DNA of 30,695 bases, from positions 1,028,810-1,059,504 of the forward strand of contig NW_019091529.1 in the NCBI RefSeq assembly GCF_001949145.1, read 5' to 3'. How positions within the stretch are numbered: position 1 is the stretch's first letter; every line of letters begins with the position of its first letter. Made by a program: the position numbers and the translations under genes. This stretch comes from Acanthaster planci. Lineage: Eukaryota > Echinodermata > Asteroidea > Valvatida > Acanthasteridae. Of the stretch, positions 9,286-19,900 are shown one piece after another. The notes beneath the pieces are model-generated. The model was not told the DNA's origin and did not search any database. It was given only the letters and a program-made list of their open reading frames with translations.

Positions 9286-11090
9286 CGATTAACATGAGCA
9301 CGCTTGAGATGAGATCGCGCTTAAGACGAGCATATTTCTTCAGTCCCGTTCAAAATGTACACATTCCTCTGAGAGAAAACGTACTTGATACGAGCTATGC
9401 TAAGATGAGAACATAGACTAGACGAGCACTTTTGCCGAACCGGCAATGTCAAAAACCATTCTCCATGGCATTTTTAATACGAATACAATTGAAAACCGTC
9501 TTCAAAAGCTTAATCCCAGTAAGTAATTCCTGATGGAGTGCGTCAATAGTTTTCCAAAAATGGTAATCCGCTCAGCAACTTGCGCTGCAGTTTTGCCAAC
9601 CATGACTTGGCGACTCTGTTCCCTGTGCCTCTAGAGGGGGCTTTATTCTAGACGTCAATAGGTGTTGTGATGTCGCGGCATCAAAGGAGCTGTGATCATA
9701 GTTTGTCTGGTCCGAAAGAAGGGGTTCTTTTTTAAAGTTAATTAAACCTTTACTTATTCAATATCATGCATACTGTACATGTTACTTGGAATGCATGTAC
9801 ATGAAATGTGCATTGTATATACATGCAATGTGCATATGTGCATGCATTAGTGCAGTGAACATGACAAAACCTGCATGCCATTTACCATGTAGAAGTAGGC
9901 CTACAGTACATATACATGTATGTACTGGTACATGTACATACTGTGCATGTACATTTACATGTACAAATGATACCAACTTACGTTCAGTGTCGGGTACCAG
10001 TTTCCAAGGAGTGCTTTGCTGGGCCACGCCATGTGCGCAATAAGTAGGCGTATTCGAAATCATTGTTTTCTTCATTCGAATCAGATTTATTAATATGATT
10101 TAAAATTTATCAACAAGTTAAAGGCTGCACATTGAATGCTAATCCACTGCATATACTGAAACGTACAGTACATGTAGGCCTGCAGTACATGTACATTGCC
10201 GTAGTGTACATATATAACAGTGGTTGCTGGTGCATGACGCAGGCTTGCACTCTGATGATGAATAGGATAAGTATTGACGCGTATAACACAAGGTTAACCT
10301 TAAGACGAGGTTTATAGGAGAGTCCCTCCGAGCTTGTATTAAGGGTGTTGGACTGTGTTGTCCCGGACATAATGAAACATGCCGGAACTCCACACATGCC
10401 TCAACATTAATTTTTTTTTAACTACTTGTCCACTGGGCAAGTTGCTCTGAAAATTTATTTGCCCGAGTAAGATTTGACTTGCCCAAATGCCAGCAACATA
10501 AATATACATCACCCCCAACTATTGTGTGTGTGCAGAGAGTGCACAGGACTATGATGCATTATTAACACAAGTTCTGGTAATGGCTGTTTCTTAACCACTC
10601 AATGTTTTTGCCTGGTGTCATATACTCAAAAAGTGCACACACAACAACCAGGAAAAATTGTCTAATGGTGAAGTCACAGCTTACATGTAAAACAATCTTC
10701 GAGCTTCCAGCAATCAAAGCTCTGTTGCAACGCACTTGCAATAACCAATGAGGTTTGATATCCACACAAGGGTATTTTATTTTTGTACGCATTTTCACTT
10801 GTGTGGATAGGTGCCCTGCTAAATGTACAGCATGCTTTATACTGCACATGCGAGGTTAAACATGTATGTAACCAAGAAAAAATCATTGAACACCACATAC
10901 TAGTAGCTGTTTACTTTTTACCACTTTTTATAAGCTTTGTGAAGAGAAGGAAACAAATCAAAGGTAAATTTGCTGACTGCTATTCCTGGCCATGAAATAT
11001 TGACACTTTTAATTCATAAAAAGTACCAGTCCATTAGGCAATTTGTCCTCAATTTTTACTTGCCCAAAAGAAGAAATCCCGAGAAATCAG
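9286..11090. mobile_element. Insertion interrupting DIRS copy B
   Basis: Copy C (17335-18960) has continuous recombinase coding across the position where copy B is split, so these 1.8 kb are an insertion or composite of insertions. The segment begins with several AGAYGAG-type words (9286-9430) and contains the second copy of the 223-bp repeat (9755-9977). A TACATGTAGGCC-rich stretch lies near 10160-10210, and an ACTTGCCCAA word recurs near 10470 and 11058. No transposase is recognisable, and a clean terminal inverted repeat was not found, so the class is undetermined. Confidence 0.5.
9755..9977. repeat. 223-bp TACATG-rich direct repeat, copy 2
   Basis: Nearly identical to 7505-7727 in the same orientation, apparently with two mismatches. 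It is located within the sequence that splits DIRS copy B. The left flank (TTTACT) and right flank (TTACG) differ from those of copy 1, so the repeat boundary is sharp on both sides. Confidence 0.85.
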
Positions 11091-11520
11091 ACAACCATTA
11101 ATGCCAAGCCTGACTCCAAATGAAAAACCATGGTGTCCAGTAAGAACTCTCAAATGGTACTTGGCTCGGAACCAGGAAGTGAGAGAAAATGACATCGCAG
11201 ATTTTCACAGAGTAGCAACCAAGGGCACTATAATCAGATGGGCGGTCTCAACCATCAAATTTGTCAACCCTGACTGGCTGGACATGTCAGACAATCAGAC
11301 TCAATACCTCATCAGGGCCCTTGACATCAGAGCAATATCTACTTCCTGGGTCTACTTCTGGGGTGTTCCAATGCAGAAGAGATATGCAAGGCAGCATACT
11401 GGAAGATTCCATCAAAGTTTACCTCATGCAATCTCACTGATGCCCTGCAAAGAGACTGCTCATATGGCAAGACGGTCCTGACATCAACCACGTTGATGCC
11501 AAGGAGCTTCTAATCGGGAC
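11091..11520 (+). pseudogene. DIRS B tyrosine recombinase, C-terminal catalytic part
   Basis: Contains EKPWCPVRTLKWYLA (about 11119-11166), the counterpart of DKPWCPVRTLKWYLA in copy C at 18403-18447. It then has the LDIRAISTSW block (11320-11350) and the terminal W-K-P-S-F-TSC block. The H of the HxxR motif is replaced by Leu (CTT at 11320-11322). A frameshift near 11376 precedes the nucleophile region, where Tyr is replaced by Asn (AAT at 11430-11432). Both changes would abolish recombinase chemistry. This is the continuation of 7785-9285 beyond the insertion. Confidence 0.8.
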
Positions 11521-11689
11521 GTACCAACACTGGAACTACGTTACAGCTCCTGTGTTTGGTAAGTCCACATTAAAGCACCTTCCTTTCTATATTATATATT
11601 CACTTCTAGGCACACACTTCTTTCCCTCATATGGTGCATCCTTGTCCAAACCCCGCTGCAGGGAACAGTGCTACTCTACATATTATAAC

Positions 11690-12005
11690 AGCGGTTTGGA
11701 GTAGAATGAAAGCAGAAAACTCCTCCCCCACAGACGTGTGGGAGGGTGTGCTAGTGAATACCTACCCCAAACAGCTGGCTACCACCCGTCCTCACCACTT
11801 TTGGCTTAGATAGTAGCATACCAAAAAAGAACGACGATCATGACATCCACACTGCCATGCATTATGGGAATAGAGGATGCACTACAGTTGATCAAGTTTT
11901 GAGCGAATAAAATAAAGCACCAAGGATGTTTGTATATTATTTCGACTGTTTGGAGTAGGGTTTCACTAGCAGACCCTCCCACACTACTGTGGGGGAGGGA
12001 TCAAC
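11690..12005. repeat. DIRS B right terminal region with inverted blocks
   Basis: A block with a CTCCCCCACAG...TGTGGGAGGGT hairpin, GCTAGTGAA and CAAACAG lies at 11725-11775. It recurs in inverted orientation at 11945-12005. Read on the minus strand, 11815-11945 also contains AAAACTTGATCAACTGTA, the same word as in the left terminal repeat of DIRS copy C (15555-15572). The arrangement matches the inverted terminal repeat plus internal complementary region known for DIRS elements. Confidence 0.65.
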
Positions 12006-12229
12006 TATTGCTATTTGTGGAAAATACGTAAGAGCACCATATGCCATTGGCATGTGGACCTTGCTCCACACACCAGTGCCAGGCAGATTATGACAATGGT
12101 TTGTAATGACGTCATCAAATGTCCCATGACATGCCTGCCAAGTTGAATTCTTTGCAGCCATGTCGTCAGAGCCACATGTCTATCTACTGATAGGATGAAA
12201 TTTTTGCAACGTCAAATCCAGACATGTTA

Positions 12230-15015
12230 CGTATTAAACTGTGGATGATGTCATGATGACGTCATCATGATTTTTAAACTTTTCCAGTTGGCTCAACATT
12301 TTACCCTGAACAAACAAGATATTTTCATTTGGGGGAAGCTTTGATTTTTGTGCTAATTGAAGCTATTTGTGACACTATCAAAAAGGTACTTTTTAATCCA
12401 CATACTTGACATTTGTCAATTGACATTAAAACAAGTACATGTAGATAGGAACAACTTTCACATAAGATGACATATTTATAATGATGTCATGATGGCATTA
12501 TCAAGTGAATTGTAAACGGATTTTGAACATTTTATTTCTTCCAAGTGAAAATTACCTTGGAATATCATGCTTCCAATAGACAATTTTATCCAAGTCCCGT
12601 AGACTTGCATGTAATACAGGCATTATGAAGGTGAATTGGTCACCATTAAAAATACCATACCATACCATACTTTCTATAAATTCATGGTCCAAAAGTGTGA
12701 CATTTTTGTGTCCCTGTTACACCTGACGTGTACTTTGACATGGTATTGTCACTGATATTGATTTCAAACTATTTTTATTTGTTTTACAGGTAATTGGCAT
12801 TAATTAATTACTCTTGGAAATGAGAGAGTTTGTTCTGAACTTACAAACTCATATGTCAGATGTGACAGGGACACAAAAAATTGGACCTCTAATTTATAGA
12901 ATTGCCCATAACTTGGAAAATTCAGCGAAAATAACACTTAATAAATCATTAAGAGAAAAGACAAATTCTGTCTAGGGACAGATGATGTATGTGGTTTCAT
13001 TTGCGAAAAAGGCATTCTTTTTGTTCTTTTTTTTTGCTTCTTGATTTTCCTCTGCTCAAAAGTTATTGTACACATTTTTCTACCGGTGACTTTAGTGCAT
13101 TTGCAACTTTGGATCATTATCAAACTTGTACCAATAAACAACCCTTATGCATAGATGGTCCTAGAAACATGACGTCATGATGACATCATTGAGTGATTTG
13201 TCATCTATTTTTTACATATTTATTTTAGCCCATTGACTTTGTACACCTTTTTCAGGCACTATTTTTGTACCTTAGTAATCGTTGATCATCGTCAAACTTG
13301 CAGCAAGTGCTAACTATAAAACAAAGATAATTCTGAGTTATTTACGTCATGATGACATCATCACGTGATTTATTATTTAATTTTGAATATTTAGATATTC
13401 CGTTAAATATATAAAAATCCATATAACATCGGCCCTGGCCTCCCGCAACAATCTGTTTCCACCAAGTGCTAGGATAAAATGTGGTCTTCAATTCATCTTG
13501 TGTGGGTCAAATCACGTGACCCTTCCTTCCTGTAGAAACCGGTAGTTGTCTTACTGTTTAAAAGTGGTAATAGGTATCAAGTTGTTTTCAGTAGTGTTAG
13601 TCTGTTGGGGTATAGTCTTCATATCATCTACTGATGACGTTATGTAATTGTTGAGCGCCCTCTAGCCACAAGGTTAAAAATTACGAAAAATGAATCTTGA
13701 ATGGATGTCTGTGGCGAGGTTTGTCTGAATCCTGAAAATTGATGTAGATGACCATCTTGACCCAAGCAACACGTGTGTGAAGTTTAGGGCTGATGACGTC
13801 ATCAGACCGGAACTTACAATAAAAACTTCTTTTATTCTTCAAAATTCAGTAAAAATCAACCGTAAGCGATAAAAGCGTGAATTGTGCACGAGATGACAGC
13901 TAAAACATTGGAGTCAGCTGCATGAAGTGCATAAATGGTGTACTTTTTCACACACATGAAGCGCTGCAGACAAAAAACCCCTAAAATATAAATTGCCAAC
14001 TTGAAATTCCATTAGCATGCTGTGCATATGCTACTTTGTTGTTTGTTTTGTTTCATTCGGGTTGTTGTGGTGTTTGCTTGTTTGGTTTTGTTTGGTTTTG
14101 TTTTATTTTTAAGAAGATTTATTAAAAAAAAGGTGTGATGTGCAAGACTCATGACTATGATCTTGCCAAGCCTACATGTATCACCATGAAGCCAAGTTTC
14201 ACTTAAAGTAAGCAAATAAAGTCGCTATTCTGCCAAGAAAATGCACAAATGCAATCATCAAACTTGTACCAATGAAGGGCCCTTATGCATAGGTGGTCCC
14301 AGAACAATGATGTCATTGTGACGTCAAGTGATTTATTATTGATTTTTCAATATTTATTTCAGTCCATTGACTTTGTACACGTTTTCCAGGCACAATTTCG
14401 GTTACTTAGCGATATTCAATCTTCATCAAAGTTACAGCCAGCAATGACCCTAATGCAAAATTAATGCCAAATTTATGACTTTATGATGATGTTATCTGTG
14501 ATTTTTTATTGATTGTTGAATATTTCAGTTTTCCCCGTAGGTTTTGTACATGTTTTTCAACAGCCAGACTTCGGGACTGTGGTCAATCTAAATGATTTCA
14601 TGTTTGTGTAGACTCGTAGTCCACTATGTAAGGAGGCTCCCAGAACAAAATCATCATAAGGCATGTTCTTCATAAAATGGACCAAAATGCAACTCCGGAT
14701 GTCATTTTTCAAAACTAGAAAAGTGACTTTGATCATGTAAAAAACAAATTAGCACCTTCAGATTTTAAAAACAAAATTATTGATTGGGGATAATTAGGCA
14801 TAATATGTACATTTGATTGGCTTCCAGTGCAAATCAAATGGAGTTGCATTCATTGAAAGTTTACATCAGCGTGTTTACACCAGAGGACGTGATTTCAAAA
14901 CTTCTTTTAACAAGAAGGAGAATTCAGTATTTTTTCAACTAATGTATTTTAAAGCACTAACAAATAATTCACTTATAGGCTGCTCAGTAATGATGTCATT
15001 GAGACAGTGTCCATG
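12230..15015. repeat. Degenerate interspersed array of TGACGTCA/ATGATGTCAT units
   Basis: Related units carry a palindromic core (variants of ATGACGTCATGATGACATCAT) followed by a GTGATTTATTATTGATTTTTCAATATTT-like AT-rich tail and a CATTGACTTTGTACAC block. Cores are seen near 12249, 12485, 13171, 13347, 13793, 14311, 14484 and 14991. The best-matched pair is 13100-13260 versus 14250-14400. Short ATACC repeats (12652-12670) and a GTTTG/GTTTT-rich stretch (14038-14110) lie within. No convincing ORF is present. Confidence 0.65.
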
Positions 15016-15237
15016 CACAACATTTCTATAAGGCTGTATTCTGTACCACATTTTGTCTGCTCTCTGGTAGAGAATGGTGCATTGTACAAACACACAGACT
15101 TTTCATTTTTGGCATAGCCCTAAATTTGGAGTGAACGTGTTCGGAATAAAATGAGGGCCTTGTTTGAGGTTAGGTTCAGTCCAGTTTGGTTTTAATTTTT
15201 TTTTAATGTGTCTAAGTAATCATTTTGTTTCCTCCAG

Positions 15238-15403
15238 TTCAAATTTCTTCCAGAAGCACTTTTGCCAGCTTTAATGGTCGTAGCTGGTGGACTTAGGGGA
15301 GCAGTGTATGTGAATGTATTCTACTTGATAAGGACTGATGGAGGATTTCCAGATGAAGACAGAGAGATGTGTGCAAATGTTGCTGGCATTTTTCTTACCA
15401 TAG
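15238..15403 (+). CDS. CLN3: CLN3/battenin-like gene, penultimate exon
   Basis: The acceptor is TTTTGTTTCCTCCAG just before 15238 and the donor G|GTGGGT follows 15403. The exon is 166 nt and fully open. The translated segment starts FKFLPEALLPALMVVAGGL and continues with RGAVYVNVFYLI and then an acidic DEDREMC block. This is the signature of the last large luminal/transmembrane part of CLN3 (a GGAAYVN-type motif followed by DEHRE in the human protein). CLN3 is a multi-span endolysosomal membrane protein implicated in glycerophosphodiester handling and in juvenile Batten disease. Upstream exons were not found between 4606 and 15237, so they are further away or the locus is truncated. Confidence 0.85.
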
Positions 15404-15454
15404 GTGGGTTACATTCAGTTACAAAGTATTGAATCTTTAATTCATAGACAAGTT

Positions 15455-15650
15455 GGCTGAGTGTCCCCCAGTTCTTTGGGTCCACTACACTCATCCTACC
15501 CAAACAGTCACTACATATGCAAATTTCCTTTCACGCCTTTTGCTATTTGCTGAAAACTTGATCAACTGTAATGCAGCCTCTAGTACTGCAAAGCACAAAC
15601 AGCATTGCCGCCATGGTCATCCTTTTGCTCAGTGCCATTGCCAACAGGCG
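15455..15650. repeat. Left inverted terminal repeat of DIRS copy C
   Basis: Matches the reverse complement of 19290-19470: shared landmarks are a CCCCCA block, CTACCC-AACAGTC, CTACATATGCAA, TTTCCTTTCAC, CTTTTGC and TTGATCA-CTGTA, then CCATGGTCAT. A related, more diverged copy lies at 21000-21215. The ATG at 15613 sits in a GCCGCCATGG context that is partly preserved in the other copies. Confidence 0.75.
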
Positions 15651-16391
15651 TGTCATTTTTGGTATCTTTGAATTTCTTGAGTTTTGTTTCACTAAATCTT
15701 CTGTGATAATCTGATCAATTGTAATGTATTCTAAAAAAATCATTTTCATTCCACTTGTGTTTTTTCCCATGTGTATTCCCCCTGCCATTTTAGATGATTT
15801 TTGTGTCAAATTGTTGTGATATATAGACTCCTTCTGCATCTTTACCCCTTATGTGTATGTCTTTTTGTCTTTTCCGTGTGTCTATGTGCATATATCTAGG
15901 TAATCCTACATTGTATGTTGATTCTATGAGCGATTCCGTCTATGAAGTTCCTTTGTAGGGTCAACCGGGCGACTCTTATTAGCTCAGACAACCAGGGTCA
16001 GGTGTGGCTATTTAACCTGGTCTACGCTTACATTTCCCACCTCTTTACTGGGGTGCTAACTTTCATTTCGGATACCCGATAACTTAGAGCTTCACCACTG
16101 AGCCACACGCCGAGCTACTGACCAAGTTGACATCCCATCAGTCCCCCCTACCTTGCTTATGTGGAGGATGGAGCCGACGGTCCTGGCCGGAGAGCGGAGG
16201 TCGGGCGGCAGATGAGAGAGGGAAAATAGCCTAGAACAGCAGCACTTGGCACTACAGCCTACTGGGAAAAATAACTTTGTCACTGATAAAGGCTCTCCAA
16301 GTGCCACGGAGAGGTGGGTCCAAGCCTGACCCGTCAGCTCTGAACAGCCTCTTCACTCGTAAGTCCACCGACATCTGAAATCTTTTCTACA

Positions 16392-16817
16392 GTGGCACCT
16401 AGGTGTGAATCAGGCAATGATGCTCCCTGTGCTGACTCTCCACCACTGCCTAGCATGGCCTGGGTGAAAGCACCGTCAGAATGTGGATCCACTACCGCAT
16501 CTCTGCAGTCCGCATTCCGGGAAACCAAACCCACCTGTATGCTATGTCACCACAGCTTCCACACACCCCACATCATTCCACCCGCCTGCTTCTCCTTGGG
16601 GCTCTCCAGCAAGAATGCTTCCAATCACAATAACACCATGGCTTCTCATGCACATCCTCCTTCCAAGTGTGAACCGCAGATAGACTATTCTTCCACCGCT
16701 TCCACCCATCCAGCTTTGTCTGCAAACTCTCCCGCAAGCTCTCTTGTGCATAAGAAACATAAAAGATCTTTGTCTTCTTCCACTGGGTCAAGCAGTAAGC
16801 AGGCGGATTCATTCTAA
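16392..16817 (+). pseudogene. Possible gag-like ORF1 remnant of DIRS copy C
   Basis: A 141-codon open frame rich in Ser, Pro and Thr, with a basic patch (KKHKR) followed by a Ser-rich tail near its end. It lies 5' of the RNase H/recombinase coding of the same element, the place where DIRS ORF1 is expected. No zinc knuckle or conserved gag block is visible, so the call rests on position and composition only. Confidence 0.35.
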
Positions 16818-17334
16818 CATTGAGATGCGTCTCCTTTGGCTATCATTACTGCTTTCCAGTCCTCTGAGACACTCTCTTTGCTGGTCAGCCTCCTTGATCC
16901 GAAGCCTACAACACACGGTATAGCTCCGGATCCTGACCCTCTGTCTACCAATCCGCATCTGCCCTCTGTGACCTTTTCTGACCAATGTGGACACACATCA
17001 GCTGTCAGTGCGGGCTTGAATAATAAAGCAGTCATTCAATCCACCTTCCAAGCCTGCACATAATCTCTCCAGAGATACACAAGACCCAGTTCAGCCTTAC
17101 ACCTATGGAGGCCCATCTTTTCTACTCCAGAAAGGCATGATTCAGTTCCTGGGTCTACCCAGCGTGTCACCATCCAAGGAGCATTCCAAGTCACACCTTC
17201 CTTCAAACGCCATGAGGCCAGACTGGAAGCCACGGCACCACTTTTTCCAGATCTACGTCCAGACCACTCATGTGTAGGAACATAAAGTGCTGGCCACCAT
17301 ACCCACCGGGTATGGTACTCACCGTGCCTCTGCT

Positions 17335-18960
17335 TCTTGACACTAGACTTCGGGATTGACCTACAGGCAACCTATATCCTGGGTACCAGCAACTCCATTG
17401 GAGACGTCCTCTCCCAATTAAGGATCTACACAACAGAATGGGCTCCGCACTGCAACGTGGCATAATCAATCTTGCAGGCACTTGACAGACCTCAGTTTGA
17501 CCTCTTTGCCTCACCAGAAGATGCTCAGCTACCAGTTTTCTGCACCAGGTTACCTCATCCGCAAGCCTAGGCAACAGATGCTCTCCGTATCAGCAGGGAA
17601 GGTATACTTGCATATGCCTTCCTTCCAATATCCCTAATCCCTAATCTTGTCATCCAAGATCAAACAAGAGCTTCGCTGTGTTCTTCTCATCGCTCCGTTC
17701 TGGCCTCGTCAACCCTGGTTTCCCGGACTGACTAGTACAGGTCCCTCTCATCTTCACGTTCAGACCAGACCTTCTCCCTCAACTAAGGTCCGATATTCTG
17801 TTCCTACAGCCAGTAGACCTGCACTTGACCTGTTGACCATTGTCTGGTGATCATCCAGCAAAGCTCCCTAAATGGCCACAAGGTGCGATGCCAATCAATC
17901 CACAAAAAGTCTACAACAGCAGAATGTAGCAGTTTACTTCCTGTTGTGAAGGGCAATGTGTGGCTCCAACCAGGGCATCTATAACTGCAGTTGCTGCCTT
18001 TTTCCTGCACTAATTTATCTCAGGACTGCAGGTAGCAACCATGTGTTACTACCATTCTGCCATCACAGCTATACACGGCAGTTTTCCATATTGTTTCCTC
18101 TCTATCGGACAACAATAACCTCAAGCACCCTCTACATGGTATGTTCATTGAACATCCCCCACCTAAAAAATAGGCCCCTTGGTGAGGCCTCTTTACTTCA
18201 CACATCAGTGAAGCTGGTTTTCCACTTCACTCACAGGCAGTGAGCAGCGGATGTTATCACTGACAGTCACATCAAATGGGAGCCACATGGCATGCGATTC
18301 ATCTGTGACCTGGGCTTCCTCACTAAGAACCAATTAGAATTGTTCCCATCTCCAGACATTTTTGTTCCTGATATCGCAAAACACTCGGGCCCCCCTGATG
18401 ACAAACCGTGGTGTCCTGTTCGAACTCTGAAATGGTATCTGGCTATAACTGAGAGGTACAACGTCTGAGCTCTTCATTACTTTCATAAAAGCCCATTATA
18501 GCTAGATGGGCCATCAAGACCGCCAGTGCTGAATGGCCAATCTCTACAGACCATGAAATCCACCACTTTATCAAAGTTTAGAACATCTTGATGGCAAAGC
18601 TAACGCCATGCTCCCTGGTCTCTTTGGGAAGCTTTGCCCTGCTAAAAGAAGGTTAAGTCCATTTCCCTAATGCTGCCTGATGAGGGCAGATGTGTTTCCT
18701 TAAGAGGGACAATGTTGACCCTGCTCTGTTCGTTGTTGATCACGGTAGCCTTGAAAATCACGGTAGCCTTGAAAACATCACTCACTTCCTGCAGATTCTC
18801 TGAGAGGCCTTGACATCATAACATAAAAGTTCATAACATCAGAGTAGTATCTATCTCATTGGCATACTTGTGAGGTATCCCAATGGAGGACATATGTTGG
18901 AAGACACCCTCAACATCCCCTTATGCTACCTGATTGATGTTCTTGCACAGAGATTGTTCC
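17335..18960 (+). pseudogene. DIRS copy C RNase H-tyrosine recombinase coding remnant
   Basis: Blocks in order: LQATYILGTSNSIGDVLS (about 17360-17415); FDLFASPEDAQLPVF (17498-17545); an ATDALRISREGILAYAF...ISLIP spacer (17574-17640); FLTKNQL in the region 18310-18345; and DKPWCPVRTLKWYLA (18403-18447). The catalytic block has the HxxR histidine intact (CAT at 18832-18834, Arg at 18841-18843). The tyrosine codon TAC is at 18927-18929. Many stops and frameshifts separate these blocks, so the enzyme is dead, but this copy keeps two catalytic residues that copy B has lost. Confidence 0.75.
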
Positions 18961-19289
18961 CATGGCAAGACAATCCTTTCCTCTGCTCCGAGACCTCAAG
19001 AACCCTTGCCGGGGTGGGCCACCTCCAGTTCTATGTGATGGCCTCCTCACTTAAGTGAGTCCTGAATACACGTATTCCACTTGTTTCTTCCTTAATTTTT
19101 CCTAACTTAGCCATTAATAATCACAGTTTTTGTCAGATTCAGTGCCAACCCTCAGGGGTACAGTACTACTCTGCAGATGTAGTAACTGTTAGGGTAGGAT
19201 AAGTGCAGTGGACTCCTCCCCCATAGCAGTGCAGGGGAGTCCGCTAGGGAGTACCCAAACAGTCTGTGACGACCACCCATCCGCCCCAC

Positions 19290-19470
19290 TCTGCCTCTGA
19301 TGTTGTGCTCTGACAAAGGAGGACAAACATGGCTTTGATGCTGCACTGCTTCTTGGGGCACACTACAGGTGATCAATATTTTAGTAATTGGCAAAAGGTG
19401 TGAAAGGAAACTTGCATATGTAGCGACTGTTAGGGTAGGCATTGCCCAAAACTGCTGTGGGGGAGAATTG
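19290..19470. repeat. Right inverted terminal repeat of DIRS copy C
   Basis: Reverse-complement match to 15455-15650. The outer end carries CTGTGGGGGAG (19453-19463). An internal block at 19170-19260 repeats the TAACTGTTAGGGTAGG and CTCCCCCA-hairpin features, consistent with the internal complementary region of DIRS elements. Confidence 0.7.
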
Positions 19471-19900
19471 TTTCAGGTAAGGGGTATAAGGAGTATCATT
19501 TTGGGGAATTCAGGGAGTTAATATACATGTATTTTTTGCAAGTTTGTAGTTTTCTCTATTTTGGGGTTTACAGGTCATCATGGCCCTTAAAAATAAAACA
19601 TGCCCTTGGCCATTCTGTGTCACTGAGAAATTAAAAATCCAGCCAAGACATTGCTTCCTACAGGGTGCATGTACTTTACCAGATTAAAGTGGCCCGGGCT
19701 CTTGATTACCAACTAAAATTATCAAACAGGCCTATTTCATCTTTTCAACACATTGTGTTAATAAATCAGTAAACTTTAGTTTGATAAATTAAACAGTATT
19801 TTGACATGCGTGTAGCTGTTTTAAACTGCCAACTTACTCCATTAATTTGAGTAATGTGTTCCACACCCTTTTAATTCCCCATATTTATTTTACTTTACAG
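19471..19900. other. Remainder of the last CLN3-like intron
   Basis: AT-rich, without recognisable genes or repeats, ending in a good branch/acceptor region before 19901. Confidence 0.5.

Larger units (their letters stand above)
15455..19470 (+). mobile_element. DIRS-type retroelement copy C inside the last CLN3-like intron
   Basis: Bounded by about 180-nt inverted terminal repeats (15455-15650 and 19290-19470 reversed). Inside, from left to right, are a possible gag-like ORF, decayed RNase H coding, and tyrosine recombinase coding, ending at about 18960. A complementary internal copy of the terminal block lies at 19170-19260. Internally deleted: the reverse transcriptase is not recognisable. 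Inserted in the sense orientation of the host gene, so it must be spliced out with the intron. Confidence 0.75.

Noticed and set aside
9782-10075. Open frames on both strands across the second 223-bp repeat
   Set aside because: Nearly identical peptides are produced by the first repeat copy. Open reading results from the palindromic ATG-rich repeat, not from coding selection.
12652-12670. ATACC repeats and other short tandem words considered as a CRISPR-like or satellite array
   Set aside because: Fewer than four 5-bp units with no spacers. A simple microsatellite. No CRISPR array exists anywhere in the window.
14012-14215. 67-codon minus-strand ORF
   Set aside because: Derived from a GTTTG/GTTTT-rich low-complexity stretch giving Lys/Asn/Thr repeats.
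15453-15671. 72-codon ORF similar to a minus-strand ORF at 19152-19442
   Set aside because: The peptide similarity comes from the inverted terminal repeats of DIRS copy C. Neither frame is convincingly coding.
16050-16120. Minus-strand tRNA-like A-box (GTGTGGCTCAGTGGTGAAGC)
   Set aside because: Only an A-box-like stretch is convincing. No paired stems or clear B-box were found, so a SINE is possible but not supported.
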